Below, one piece after another: positions 1 to 13,775 of a stretch of 64,000 bases of DNA. This DNA comes from Dryas octopetala (Eukaryota; Streptophyta; Magnoliopsida; Rosales; Rosaceae), in contig OY992838.1 of assembly GCA_963921425.1 (NCBI GenBank), positions 7,378,001 through 7,442,000 of the forward strand, given 5' to 3'. Positions within the stretch are counted from its first letter, which is position 1; every line of letters starts with the position of its first letter. The notes beneath the pieces are model-generated. The model did not search any database and was not told where the DNA came from. It saw only the letters and a program-made list of their open reading frames with translations. The translations under genes and the position numbers were made by a program.

Positions 1-1006
1 CTAGCTGCATAGTGCTACATTTCGTCTCTCTTTTCATTTTCAATTTTCTCTTTATTTGTAAATAAGTAAATGATATAAAAACATTTCTGGTTTTTTTTTT
101 TTTTCCAAACGGCAAAAGCTATTCGTTTTCTATGATGATATAATTACCACATAAATTGTTATATTTTTTCAATCAAATTTTGTATTGAGTGGCTCACCCA
201 TTAAATTTTCAAACACACATTAATTAATAATTGTCTCCTTCATCAATTATTTTTGAATTTTTTCTTTAAAAGATTGTTTTTAATGAGGCTATGCATGACC
301 ATGCATAACATGAGTTAATTACATTTACACTCCCTGAGATTTATCGTCTTTTCACACACCCCCTGATGTTTAAAAAATTACACATGCATCAACTGAAGTT
401 TCAAAACTATTGCATATAACCCCCTATAGTGAATGTGTAATTTTTGAGTAATCTTATTAGGCCATTTACACCTTGAATAATCTTATTAGGCCATTTAACT
501 CCTGGTAGCCAATCATTTTCTTAATTTTTTGTTAAAAAATTAACAGGATTTTGAAATAAAAGGGTAAATTCTATTTCCAAATGACATCCATTTTACCATC
601 ACACGTAAGAGAAAAAGATCTCAAAAAATATTAAGTTTAAATGTAAAGAGACAACTTAGCCAAAAAAAAAAAAAAAGAGAAAAATGTAAAGAGACATCTA
701 TACAATGAACATTTGGTAACCAAGAACAAAAATCAAAATCAGTATAATAGTCCACCTATGCATAACTCTAAAAACAAAGAATTACGGAGAATACGCAACA
801 ATGGGATCAGTTGTCCACTTATATTAACCATACAGAACAGCAGAACTTCCTCTGATGTTGAACAAAACTGGAAAATCAAACAAGCGATTTGATCCCCATC
901 GGAGGGGTCATGCTTAAAAGCAGATGACCTCAGCTAATACCAAAGCAGGAAGATAAAGAGATCGAACATAGGATCTAATACAGAAGAGTGCATGAGCTGG
1001 GGTTTC
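1..1006. other. Intergenic / SPS 3' flank
   Basis: No gene is visible here. The right part (about 700-1006) is probably 3' untranslated sequence of the minus-strand SPS gene. The left part is AT-rich, with short repeats around 325-520 (for example a phrase containing 'aatcttattaggccattta' occurs twice near 450-500), suggesting old mobile-element debris. Confidence 0.5.
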
Positions 1007-4000
1007 CTACCCCTTAAGAACCCCTAGTTTCCGGAGTGATGCTCTTATGTCATTACCGGAGCATCCTTCACTTTGAGTGATATTGGGACTGTCAGATGGA
1101 AGGACGTCTTCTAAAGCATAATTTCTGTTAGCATGAAGCTTACGAGCACTGCAGCTAACTCCCTTTAATATCACAGTTTTGTGTACCCCGCCAAGCAAGC
1201 CTTCGTAGTCCGTGTCCCCAGATTCTCCCATGAAGACAACAATGTTTGACAAGTCCAAGCCCCAACGGACATACAGATACCTGGAGATTACATATTAGTG
1301 ATTGTAATCCACAGTAGAGAAGAATAAATTGTAAATTGTAATTGCTATCTAATCCTAAAAGAGAGGAGGCAGTGTCAGATACAAAAGAGAAAAACAGGAT
1401 ATTGTGGGTTCATAGGAATGCATATTAATGATAAGTTTCCATTCTGTTTCCTTACATTATTGAGCAATGAAATTTGTTTCTTTCTTACAAGTTTCAGTGA
1501 GTCTCCTTTAGTAGTTGTTGTTTAGACTTAATAATCTCAGTATATAGGACAATTGAGTAGTAGGATAAAGTAAAATTTGAAGTTGTGAACAACCAATGAA
1601 TAGCATGCAGAACCAATAGTTTGAACCTAATATGTAAAAGTAATAAACAGCAGAGATCGATAAATCACTGGCAAGGAGAAACAAATGATGTCTGCATTTA
1701 TACCTGAGGGCTTGTGATCTAGAAGCCAGTACAGGAATAACATTCGCCCTCGGACCATTATGAGAATATATAACATGGCATCGGAGAGCCTGAATCCTCA
1801 TCAGTTTCCGGAGTTCCTTGACAGGGGGAATCTGTGATGACATAATTATAGACATTAAAAAGCAAGAAAAAGAAGATGCAGTTATTCTGAAGCAATGAAC
1901 CTTAAAGTAATAAAATAGAAAAATGTAATGTGCAACACTAAATATCACCCCTAACACAAATGACACACACATAAGACATGGAGGGTTGATGAGAAAATAT
2001 CACCCCTTTCAGTTGAGATTTTCACGAGTGAAATACAAAGAGATTTTACCAATGCTGGATCTCTCACTTTAAAGGCATAGCAATGGTTAGTTGATCTTGA
2101 TCCATCTTCTGTAACAGTGTCTCGTCCTTTTTTTTCATTGATAGAAGCAACCCACCGGACCAAAGTCTTTCTCAAACCTTCTCCACCCCAACGGTATTCA
2201 GTGTGTGAACGGTAATCTAAGTCTACTACAAAGGGAAGCCCAGAAGGACTATCCTCAGAGCTTGCAGATGGATAGTAGAGCTCACTGCCGCTGTTACAGA
2301 TAAAAGCATCAAACTCTGATGTGCTCAAACCTCCTGAGACCAGAAGAGAGTGTATCTCAGATATCGCCAAGGCTGTTGACAGTATCAATCCTATGGATCC
2401 TGTATCCTTGTCCTTCCCTGCTGCCTCAACAACCTTTTCAATGATCTCAACAAACTCTGAGGCTGTATCACAGTCCACAGCAATTACAAAGACATACTTC
2501 CTTTTTCTGAATGCCGGAAATTTTCCTGCCCCAGTATTGTTGTCTTCTTTCTCTGTGGAACCAGCCTTTTGACTGCCCCCTAAAACACCCTCTGACAATG
2601 TCAAAACAGCCTTCTCTTCCTTATTCTTTCCTTCAGCAGCATTTTCTTCAGTATCTAAAGCATTATCAAAAGCACCACCCCCTTCAATTTTCTCACCATC
2701 CAATGAGAGCTTCAAGTTCAAAGATAAATCGTGTATATCCCTCAACGAATCACTGGGTGAATCTGATTCTGAATTATCAAATTCAGCGCTGCTTCTTTGC
2801 CATTGTGGTTGCCTTGGTTTGCAACTGGTTATGCGAGATAAGTATGTCTTACAATGCTCTGGCCATGAGAAAAGGTGAATGTTTTTCAGTCCACTCTGCC
2901 TGCATCTTGCCCAAAGTTGCTTATCCGAAACAAGCTTCAGAAGGGCATCAGCAACTGACTGCTGATCATGGGGATCAATTAGTAGACCATTGTCAAGAAC
3001 CTGTCACAATTCAATTGTCCGTACTCAGTAATTGATAAGGTAGCATTGAAAGTTTAACTCACTACAGCTCCAACAAACAAATAAGAAAATATATCAAATG
3101 AATAGGAATGTGCTCCAGGATGGACATACCCGATGAATATCAACAGGACCCCCATTTTTTGTGGCAACAATAGGTAAACCATGAGCTGCTGCCTATTCAA
3201 CAAAGGATCTTCTGTTGGATTTTAAATAATTAACATCTGAAATGTATTCCTCTGATGAGATAGAGACATGTACCTCAATTAAAGTAAGCCCAAATGGCTC
3301 AATGAAAGCTGGATTGATGAAAACACCCTGCCAAGAAACCAACAACATAGGTACTAGATAACATGAGCCATATAATTTTTCTTGCACCAAGAGTTGAATA
3401 TCATGTCAAAATGATAGACAAGCATGCCTAGCCAAGTTTGGTTCGAACTTGAACTTAGCATGACTCTGAACCAGACTAGACATAAAACATTCAGGCTGAG
3501 TGAAAAGCATATACCTAAAAGCAAACTGCATACACTGAGGGCTAGTTGGATTATTTGGTATTGTTATGTTCTTTAAGGAAGTGCAAGTGGTTACTCGAGT
3601 TGTAACACTACTATTAAAAGATAAAGTACCTTTGTTTTTGCTGCCAGACGATAGATTTCAGGAACATCAGACTGCTTGTGGTGTTTTGGATATGCCACGT
3701 GACCATAAAGATCATACCTGTCAATCAGCTTAAGAATGGAAAGAAGCACGGAGGCATTTGTGCTGGACATTTCATCAATATCATCACGGTTTCCCATTAT
3801 CAGTGTCTGTATTGACAGAAAATGTGAAAGTATCTGAATAAAACTTATATATAAAACATATTTTTTTGTTTTTTAAAAAACCAAAGTGAAGAAAGGAAGC
3901 CTTATATATTTGTCAGAAGATTTCTTGAGTTACACAGTAGGAAGGTGCAGTTAAAGAATTTGACCATACAAGGTTAGCAAAATCCCTCAGTGGGCGACAC

Positions 4001-6275
4001 TCTCCAAATGCTTTGACTAAAGTAGTAATATTCTTTTTAGGATCTGCCCTGGCAAGGGCAAGTATCATAGGCTTGTGTGGATTGGTAAAGAAACGCATAA
4101 TCTGCCAACACAAAATCATTAGTCTTAACATTAAAATCGAAATATCTACTGCAGAAGAAAATGTATTTCAATGTGTCATATCTATAGGACAACCATAAAT
4201 GAAAGGAGCAACACATAAAGCTATCAGGCTTAAAATTCCATACTGTGAAGAACATGAGAAGAAAGAATAGTTATAACCTCTGACCAAATTGGCGGGTCAG
4301 GAGAAGCAGAACTATCATCAATTCTATCCCCTTCCCCATCCACATCACTATCTTGTGGAACGATATGATTAAATTCCATTCCAGGAGGCATTACCTAACC
4401 ATAACAACAAGAATCAGATGTTAGTAAGAATAGCATTCCTATCACCGAATATAATGGTGCTTTTAGCACATAAAGGAGGCCAAAAGCTTAAAAAGACTAT
4501 GGAGAGAAATATTTGAATACTTACAACCGTGCGAGGCATAAACCTGCCATGACAGCTCACGCCCCTTTTAATTCTTGCTCTCAGTTTGCGTTCTAGTATT
4601 GGATCAAAGCCATCATATAAGCGCCATTGCGATTCTATCTCCTGTCTAGTGCTGGTTATAATAATCTCAGATGCATCAAGGGTTAACTCCTCAGCTTCTA
4701 TCCGTCTCATTATTTTGTATGTCGAATTTATTTCTTCTCTTGATTGGCGTCCTTGTTTTAAAATTTGTTCAAGCTTATCACGTCCGAGAGAATGACCGGT
4801 AAATATCATTGGGACATTCAAAGCTCCAGATAGAAGAGCGGCAGAGTCACCTGCATCTGCATAATGTCCATGAATTGCCACAGGCCAGACTGGTTGCCCA
4901 CCTCTAATTTGTTCTCCCAGAGATTTGGACATCTGTATAATGTGGTTCAGTGCGCCGTCAACAAACTCAGGAATGTGGGGCCAAAGATGTTCTTTTGGAA
5001 TGTATTTATCTCGTGGGCCAAAAGGTATACGGATTATATAAGACCCACTACTCTCCCCAAGCTCCTCTTTCGAATTCTCAGAGTTTACTGGATTCAGCAT
5101 TTCAGTAGGTTCCCCATAACTCCAATCCACATCTGGAGCTGACACTTGTCTTGTTAGCAAATCAACCCGATAAACTCCAGGCATTGTACCTAAGGCCCTG
5201 GCAAGTTCTACTACATACTTGACCTGATAATTGTAAAAACATTTATACTCAAATGCAAGTAATAAGAAAGTTTATGATTCTAGTTGATAAACGTATTCAA
5301 TAATCATTGACTAAATGCATAACCGCATTGAAAGAAATAATGGAAACAACAGTTTCTACTCCCAAAAGTTACCTGGCCACCTGTATCAGAATCACGACCG
5401 AGCTCCATGTTTTCACCACGTATCAAGCCATGAACACTGCTTGTTAAAAAGAATCAAATACTATCATGTATGCCAGAGATATCATAATCATTTTATCCAA
5501 ACATTATGAGTTTATGACTAACCAGTCTTTGTGTATATAAAAAGAGATCAATTTCAAATGCATAAAATGAAAAAAAAAAGTTTAGTTCATGCCTTATCAG
5601 CACTATGTAGAACTTCTTTTCCTTTTGTTGAGCAGCCCAGTTCTCCATCACATCCACTGAACTGATCCTACGCATTTTTCCTCCTTTGCTGTCACTATGA
5701 GCTGACATGTCACCCACTGTGTCTCCTTTCTCTCCTTCAGATAAGTCTTCTGACATATCCTCAGTTGCCTCTTTCCTGCCTCGTTCGCGTTCAAGACGAC
5801 GTCTAGCTGTGCGCTGAGCTTCTTCTCCCTCAAGCTGTTCACACCACATACATTTCAAAGCTAAAAACTTAAACCAATAAATTCACTTCCACTTAGTCAT
5901 TACTTAAAGGACTTGTTTACAATGATTCCCAAAATAAATTGAGCTACAATGATTTAATGTAATTAGAAATCCATATTTCCTTGTAACAAGCCCACAAAAA
6001 CTAAATCCATCTTTGTATGAGCAACATTGAACCCCACAAACCATAATTTTCGATTTTTTTAAAAAAATTATTTGTCTCATTTAACGAATTTTCATTGTTT
6101 TTCCCATTTTCTGAGCTCAGTAGAATCAAATCATCAACAAACATAGAAGACACAAATTAAAAATCGAAATCAATGAAGAACCTGCTTCTTTTTGCGAGCC
6201 AAATTCCAAATCCGCCAGCACATGTTCTCCAGCCTGGTGTTCCTCTCCTCGGGACTCCTCGCCGTCGCCGCCGCC

Positions 6276-6321
<46 letters not shown>

Positions 6322-6604
6322 AAACAAACGCAACGAAAATGTAAACGGTAAATGTGAAAATGAAGGTGAAATTAATTGCGAAGTGGAAGAATCAATTGAA
6401 ATCTGATTGAATTGTACGTACTTGAACCCAGGAGCGGTGGAGATCGGTCTCATCGTAACGAGTGATGACCTCCTCGACGAAGTAGCGGGTGGGACTGAAA
6501 CGACCGCGTTCTCGGAGAAGCAGCGAGGATTTGGCGTCGTCGAGGCCTGGTCCGACGTCGAGGATGGCCTCCAAGTAACTGTTAACCCAGTCGTTTCCCG
6601 CCAT
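1007..6604 (-). CDS. SPS: Sucrose-phosphate synthase, family A (13 exons, about 1058 aa)
   Basis: Makes sucrose-6-phosphate from UDP-glucose and fructose-6-phosphate in the cytosol, the committed step of sucrose synthesis. Exons read on the minus strand: 6604-6422, 6274-6182, 5834-5593, 5436-5373, 5223-4525, 4394-4278, 4101-3970, 3806-3630, 3327-3274, 3192-3130, 3000-2050, 1831-1704, 1280-1007. They join in frame to 1058 aa, the usual SPS length. The protein starts [20 protein letters not shown] and has the GT-B synthase core ([20 protein letters not shown], the [16 protein letters not shown] nucleotide-sugar segment) and a C-terminal SPP-like domain ending in [14 protein letters not shown]. 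Known regulatory serines are kept: RRISSVD (Ser151, matching spinach Ser158) and SCHGRFMPR (Ser417, matching spinach Ser424). Intron 3 appears to use a GC donor (AAG|GCATGA). Intron 1 ends in a long CT microsatellite directly before the acceptor. The start is the ATG at 6604, opening the conserved N-terminus. Confidence 0.95.
6279..6315. repeat. (GA)n microsatellite at SPS intron 1 acceptor
   Basis: Uninterrupted AG dinucleotides. On the coding (minus) strand this is a CT tract ending directly in the TGCAG acceptor of SPS exon 2, so the microsatellite is the polypyrimidine tract. Confidence 0.95.
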
Positions 6605-6680
6605 TGTTGCGGTATTGGCTTTCTTCTTAATTAATTTACGGAGCAACCGCTTACACTTTTATATATATTTTTGGTCTGTT

Positions 6681-6739
<59 letters not shown>

Positions 6740-8854
6740 CGCGAGACGTACGGTTATGGTGGTGATGTGCTGGAGGGTTGTGACAATGACTGAGTAGACA
6801 AGTAGAAATTGGAGAGAGTAATCGTCATTTCCGGAGAATTTTTCCTCGTCAACTTTGCGATTTCTCTGGAAAAAAGGTTTTTATATTAACTTCCTTTTGA
6901 AAATGTATTCAACTAAATTCCTTACAGAACCTCCCTTTATCACATAATGAGATTCATTTTATATCATTTATTCTTGGGAGACCCTTTTATATGATTAGAT
7001 CTCCATGCACATTGTGAAGCCGAGAGGCCCGAGATCATCTGAGATGCTCACATATAAAAATTTCTCGACACTAAACTTAAATCGATACACGTGTATAATT
7101 ATTTGATACAGTGAATGTCACTCTATTTTTCTTATTAAACTAATTAAGTCATGACTCATGAGTTCAAAACTCATGTATAAGTGTATAAAGTGTATAACAG
7201 TTAATAAAAAATAAAAATACACGTGGTGATTTATGGCCCAAATCATGGTGGGGTGGGCCAAATTCTGGTCATCATGGGTCATATCCATCTTGCCACCCGG
7301 GACGGGGGCCCACGAACTCGCGCTTGTCTCACGCAACGAACTATGATGTACACGTGGCTGTCCGGCAGTTAATACAGTTGGGTCACCTCAAAGGTTGATT
7401 ATGGATTTATGATAGGAAATTGACCAGGAATCAGATGCCCCGGGCCAAAAAAAAAAACAAACAAACCAAGAATCAGATGCCATTTGTCAAGTGTATTCTT
7501 TTGGCATTAATAAAGTGAATCCTAATTTGAGCTTTATGCACTTGATTAGTACCTACTGCAAAAATATTATAAAGTATAAGAAGTTGAAAGTGTAAGATGC
7601 TAAATTAGGAGTGTAACAGAATTACCCTTGATTAATTCTTTATGCACTAAAAATACATGAAGGCATGAAGCGTGTCTATCCTATACGGAAGTACCAAACA
7701 AAAAAAAAACCACCGAGTGCTTGACTGCTAGCCTCTTATTTTATAACGTATGCCAATTGATCATCTTAAAAAAAATGGATGAACATTATTAACACTAAAC
7801 ACATTAAGTGAAATATTTTATCATGAAAAGCTTCAAACTGGACTAATCAATCATTTACTATTTTTTTTTTATAGTGTCCTGTTATTCATTATTTGATATT
7901 TTTCGATTAATATAATTTTCTCTTATTCTCTTTTTGCAATCAATATTATTTTTTTAAAAGAAAAAATTGGGTGCCCTTGAAATTAGCCTAAATGATAAGG
8001 AGGGTAAGAAAATAGATTAAGATAGGTAAGAGTTTGATTTATCCAATACAACAAAATAATGTTAAGATTAGATTGAATACCTAATAGTATGAGTTTTACC
8101 TTGTTTTCTTGTTAAACAAAAACTCAACAAAAGCCATAAAGTATGAAGTATTAAAATTATATGAGAAGAATTAAAATTATGTATATATTTAAAGTATTGT
8201 GTTTTTTGTTAAGGATCCGTCATATATATTGTTAGATTATATACGTACTCGAGTAAAATTTATTTGATATATATTTATAAAAATCTCAGCTTATTTATAT
8301 ATTTATTCATTTTTTTCATGTGTTTGTTTGGACGTTGAAATTAGGAAATTGATTGGCACCTTCATTGATGTTTAATACTCATCACATCATTCTTGGCCAA
8401 AAAACCAAAAATACTCATCACATCATTTGCATCTAGTAAATTATTATTCAAGAAAAAGATGTGGTAAGAAGAGTCTCTCTATTTCTTTTATTTCTTTTTT
8501 TTTTTCTGATTTTTAAAACCGAAAGCAAGTAACATATCACTTCCTTATTTTCAGATCAAACTCATCACTCAATTAATGTAACTGCAAAAACAGATCAAAC
8601 AAATCACTCAATTAATGCCCACAACGTTCTGATTCATTCACACACTGACACACAGCCGTCCGTACACTTTCCCACCATAACCCAACTTTTGCCAATCCAA
8701 TCCAATCAAATCAGACCAGAGAATGGCTCTGTTCTCACAAGGGTCCTCCTCTGAATCCCAAGCAGCTCCATGGTTTTGCCAAATATAATCTCTGAAACAA
8801 AAACACACGTACAATATTCCTGGCATTGGATTTGCTCATAGAATTCACACCAAA
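6605..8854. promoter_or_regulatory. Divergent intergenic region between SPS and synaptotagmin
   Basis: The two flanking genes are transcribed outward, so this 2.2-kb stretch holds both promoters. No protein gene is visible. A (GA)n microsatellite (6683-6734) lies about 80-130 bp upstream of the SPS ATG, where 5'UTR or core promoter is expected. An imperfect direct repeat of 'aatcagatgcc' near 7428 and 7470 and AT-rich stretches are the only other structure noticed. Confidence 0.6.
6683..6734. repeat. (GA)n microsatellite in SPS 5' flank
   Basis: About 25 GA units. Read on the SPS strand this is a CT-rich tract close upstream of the start codon. Such tracts are common in plant 5'UTRs and core promoters (Y patches). 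Confidence 0.9.
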
Positions 8855-11800
8855 ATGGGGTTCTTCTTCGGAATGATCATTGGCATTGCCATCGGTATTG
8901 GGTTGATCGTGGGTTTTGCTCGGGCTGAGCGAGCCCGATCCAAGCTTCGCTCTGATATGGTACACACCATACAATGAAAAATATGTTTGCAATATGTTTT
9001 TTGGTTTAACTTTTGTTTTTTGAATGTTTTGGTTGATCATGTGGTGTATGATATTAGACCAAGACAATAGCAGCGTTTGCAAGGATGACAGTGCAGGATT
9101 CAAGAAAGCTCCTTCCACCTCAGTATTACCCGTCTTGGGTTGTCTTCACGCAGCGCCAGAAGTTGAGTTTATTTCATCACAACCCCCACAACTTCTCTGT
9201 TTCTCTTCATGTGTGTGTGTGTGTATTTGTATGTCATGCCCCAGATGTCTCACATTGGAAACGTAAAATATGTTAGAGTAAGTACTATATGAGCTGGTAG
9301 GTAGGGATCCTTTCGATACAAGCCGATTTTGTAAATACATTGTTGATTCATTCATTGACGCCTCGACGGTGACTTAATGGTTGTCTAACATGGTATCAGA
9401 ACTCTGTTTCCAAATATCTCGTTCAAAACCTTCAAATCTCATCCCCACTTATTATGTTCACTTAATTCTTCATGCGTACACGTGAGGGAATTCTGATAGT
9501 TTAAACTTTTGGGATCTAGTGGTTGCCTAAAACCTAGTAGCCTGGTAGGTGGTACTTGGTAGGCAAGTGAAAGCCAACATGAAAGCATGGTGGATTACCA
9601 TGTCCCAAATGTCCCTCATTGACAAAAAAAAAAAAAGAAAGAAAGAAGAATATCTGGAATGGTATATGACATATATATGCATATGTCTGACATGAATATC
9701 TTTATTAATTGCAGTTGAATTGGCTAAACCAGCATCTTGAAAAGCTTTGGCCATACGTTGATGCAGTAATGCTTCTCTCCTCTCTATCTCTTCTGTCAAT
9801 CTTTTAGCTTCACCTCTTTAATAGTCAATACTTCTGTTTTTAATTTGTTGTTCCTTGTTGGTGCCTTAATTGTGATGGCATAGGCAGCATCGGAGCTGAT
9901 AAAGAGCAGTGTGGAACCGATACTTGAACAATATAGGCCGGTTTTCTTGTCTTCACTCAAATTCTCCAAATTGACCCTTGGTACTGTGGCTCCACAGTTC
10001 ACAGGTTGGTTTCATTGCAAACAACTAGCACTGCTCTCTGTAGATGATACACTGAGGAGTTAAATTTCTTTTGTTTTGCCTTTTTTCTTTAGTTACCCTT
10101 TTGAAATTGCATTCCTTGAGAAAACAAGCTGATATTGGTACTTATTGAAGTAGTTCATATCCTTCAGGAATTTCCATTATTGAAAGTGAAAGCTCAAGTA
10201 AAGGAGTTACCATGGAGTTGGAGGTACAGTGGGATGGTAATCCAAACATTGTGCTTGATATTAAAACCAGAGTTGGTCTTGCACTACCTGTACAGGTAAT
10301 GTTCAACTTATTGCTTATGCTTGACAGTAATTTTGCTTAGTCTCATTAATAGGCTTTCATGACATGTATGAAAGTTGTAGTATGCCTTATTATCTTCTTT
10401 TTCCAATTGCTCTAGGTGAAAAATATTGGATTCACTGGGGTTTTCAGGTTAATCTTCAAACCACTAGTTGCTGAGTTTCCTTGCTTCGGAGCTGTTGCTT
10501 ATTCGTTAAGAGAAAAGGTGTGTAATAAGTTATTGCTATCTTGTTGCTTTGTAGCATTTAGGAACAAAAGAAAATTTACTGAAGGTGGTATCAATTTACA
10601 TGCAATTGCTTCTTCATGTGCATGTAGAGATGCAAATCTATAAACACGGTTTTATATGAAAATCATACATTAGTAATTTATACATTTGTTCATAACTATA
10701 TATACATGAAATACACTTGATTTTGATGTCACATTTCTTGTGCCTCTGCCTGCAGAGAAAGCTAGATTTTGTGTTTAAAATTTCTGGTGGTGATATATCA
10801 TCAATCCCGGGCGTGTCTGATGCTATTGAGGTTTGAGCAAAGTTTGCCTTATTGCACTCTGATTTTTTTTTACTGCATACATGAAAGACTGCCTGTGGCT
10901 TCATGAACTTAATCACACTAACTAACCTTAATGGCTGGTGATTTCTAACTTCTGCATGAAAAATTGTGGCATATTGCACAAAATCGGTTTTGGGAGCTAT
11001 CTCTTGTTGCTACTCAACCTAGGCACCATGATATACTTGTCAAAGGGATAATTAAAAGTAAGCACAGGTGGAGCAACTCATTCATGCAATTAAATCATAA
11101 CTGTAGAACTTCATCAGATAACAAAACTTCTTATAGAACATTACTGTTAATTTTGAAATATTCTTACAACTAGTATTTGGCTCATAAATAAGTTTGAATC
11201 ATTATTCAGACCGAATGACTCTAGGAAATTATATCGATACTTCCACATATTATGAATAACATAGGAGGCGTCTCCATTCTTTCCCCGGGAAATCCTTTTA
11301 ATTACCAGGGTATTGCTTTCTAATGAAATTGTCATATTACTTCAGGAAACAATACGAGATGCTATTGAAGATTGTATAACTTGGCCAGTACGGATGATTA
11401 CGCCCATACTACCGGGCAATTATAGGTATGGTAAATTTATAATGAAATGTAGAACCTTATTTTGTTTCGAAAAATCATTCCCTTTTTTTGAATTTGTTGA
11501 AGTCAAAGCTGATTTAGGAAGAACTTATTTGGAGGAGTTTTCTGACAAGAACAACTTTTCTAATGGCTTACAAAATATATTCTATAGAAGTTTAACTTCT
11601 TATGCATGTTGAGCAATGGATTGGCTAGATTTTTCTTACATATGGCCTAATTCAGTGTAAATTTTTTTAATCTGTCATAGTGACTTGGAGTTGAAGCCTG
11701 TTGGAACATTAGAAGTGAAGCTTGTGGAAGCCAAAGAGTTGACAAATAAGGACATTGTGGGAAAATCGGATCCTTTTGCTGTGATATTCATACGTCCACT

Positions 11801-13238
11801 TCGGGAAAAAATGAAAACCAGCAAAGTCATTGTAAGACAAACTAATGTTTTCTCTTAAGTATGTGTGATTTTCCCTTTTCTGAATAGAATTCTTTAATCA
11901 TATCCTTCAGGACAATGATTTAAACCCAATCTGGAATGAGCAATTTGAGTTCATAGTTGAAGATGCATCGACTCAGACCTTGACAATACGAATTTTCGAT
12001 GATGAAGGAGTTCAGGCTGCAGAACTCATTGGCTGTGCTCAAACACAACTGAGTAAGCTCGAGCCCGGTAAAGTGAAAGATGTGTGGTTAAAGCTGGTGA
12101 AGGATTTGGAGGTCCAGAGAGATACAAAATACCGGGGACAAGTGAGAATGGCATTTCAATTTTCCTTCTTCTTTTTCACCTTATTCAATAGTTTGCAGGA
12201 CTTATTATAATGCACATTATTCTTGGCCTTAGGTGCACTTGGAGCTGTTATACTGTCCTTTCGGTAAAGATGGTAACATTATAAACTCATTTGACCACGA
12301 CTTCGCATTGACCTCTTTGGAAAAGGTTCTTAAGAGTGAAGTTAATGGAACAGACGTCACAGAACTGACCAAAAATATTACTCAGAAGAAGAAGGATGTC
12401 TTTGTGAGAGGAGTACTATCTGTAACAGTGATATCTGCAGAAGACTTACCAGCGGTAGATTTTATGGGGAAGGCTGACCCATTCGTTGTCCTTATTATGA
12501 AGAAATCTGAAGCAAAAGCCAAGACCAGGGTGAGATTTGAGTTTACAAATTGCTTCCACTTTTGTGTGTGTGTGTGTGTGCACGCGCTGAGCGCGTATGA
12601 TATCTCCCAGGTTGGTTGGAAAAAAGAAAGAATGGTTTTAAACCTTCCATTCATACAGATATTTGTTACCAAAATTAGATGAGAATTGCTATACCTTGCA
12701 TTCAGATTGCTGATTTCAATATCTCATTCTCTTCTGCTTTCTCAGGTTGTTATCAACAACCTGAATCCAGTTTGGAACCAAACATTTGACTTCATGGTGG
12801 AGGATGCATTGCATGACATGTTAATGGTGGAAGTTTGGGACCATGACACTTTTGGGAAGGTAATGTCTTCATACTACAGTATTTTAATTGTGTACTTCTA
12901 CTGCTTGATTAGCATGCTTGTTTGAGCTTCTGACTTCATTGATCAACTTCAATTCTAATGAAATTTCAGTTTTTAAGTTGCCATATCCAAGGAAGTAATC
13001 ATAAGTGGACCAAAAAACAAAATTAAAAAAATATAATTTTCTCTTCAACTATACTAATTTCAATATTTTTTTTTTTGTCTTTTTTTTTCAGGATAGAATA
13101 GGGAGAGTCATCATGACACTGACCAGGGTCTTAATGGGGGGGGAATATCAGGAGTGTTATCCCCTAGATCTTTCTAAATCAGGAAGGATTTATTTGAATC
13201 TCAAGTGGGTTGGACAGCATAAACAGCGGGATACATAG
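8855..13238 (+). CDS. SYT5: Plant synaptotagmin, SYT4/5-like (SMP plus two C2 domains, 13 exons)
   Basis: Expected to tether ER to plasma membrane and bind or transfer lipids, partly under calcium control. Exons: 8855-8959, 9058-9162, 9715-9765, 9884-10004, 10168-10295, 10416-10517, 10756-10830, 11346-11425, 11681-11831, 11911-12141, 12233-12529, 12746-12859, 13092-13238 (about 568 aa). N-terminal membrane anchor MGFFFGMIIGIAIGIGLIVG (residues 1-22), then an SMP domain (about 68-250), C2A (about 262-370, with GKSDPFAVIF, NDLNPIWNE and DDEG acidic loops) and C2B (about 444-545, with GKADPFVVLI, NNLNPVWNQ and WDHD). The Asp residues for calcium are present in both C2 domains. Oddity: exon 2 ends CAGAAG but is followed by TTGAGT, not a GT donor. 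The protein joins perfectly to exon 3 only if splicing occurs there, so either one G was lost, a non-canonical site is used, or exon 2 extends to the GTATGT at about 9228. The exact paralogue name is by memory. Confidence 0.88.
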
Positions 13239-13775
13239 AGCTGATCAAAGACAAAATACAGATTGTTTTTGCTGGAGTTGCAGTTCTGTTTTCTTTGCAT
13301 GAATATTACAGGAAGAACTGAAAGAAAGAAAAAAAATTCATTCATTCATTCCTTGCACATATTATATTTAACTTGTCTGTCAAAGCTAAAAGAAAATCTT
13401 ACCGAGTCACATGTAGTTCAGATTATTTTGCATTTCAGATTGCTTAACATGCTCATAGCTATATTTTTTCTGTTGTAGATATAGAAAGAAATTATATATA
13501 TAAGTTGCATTCATTTTTCTTGTGGTTTGTTTTTCTCTTCACATCCAAATATTGACTTATCCTATATTCCTATGGAAACTAGTACGTCTATTTCTCATGA
13601 CTGTACAAGTGCAAAGAAAAAAGAAAGAAATGACAACATAATTATAAGAAAAATACAACAAAACTTGTGGTTTGAATGGTTGGTTGCATAGCCCTGCCTA
13701 TTTGACTGGTAGTTAAGACGGTCTTATCTCACACAGAGCCAAAGACACATCACTATACTGCAAACCTAAGCAACC

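Noticed and set aside
1508..1972. A 154-aa minus-strand open frame
   Set aside because: Contains SPS exon 12 but extends into both flanking introns; the spliced SPS model explains it.
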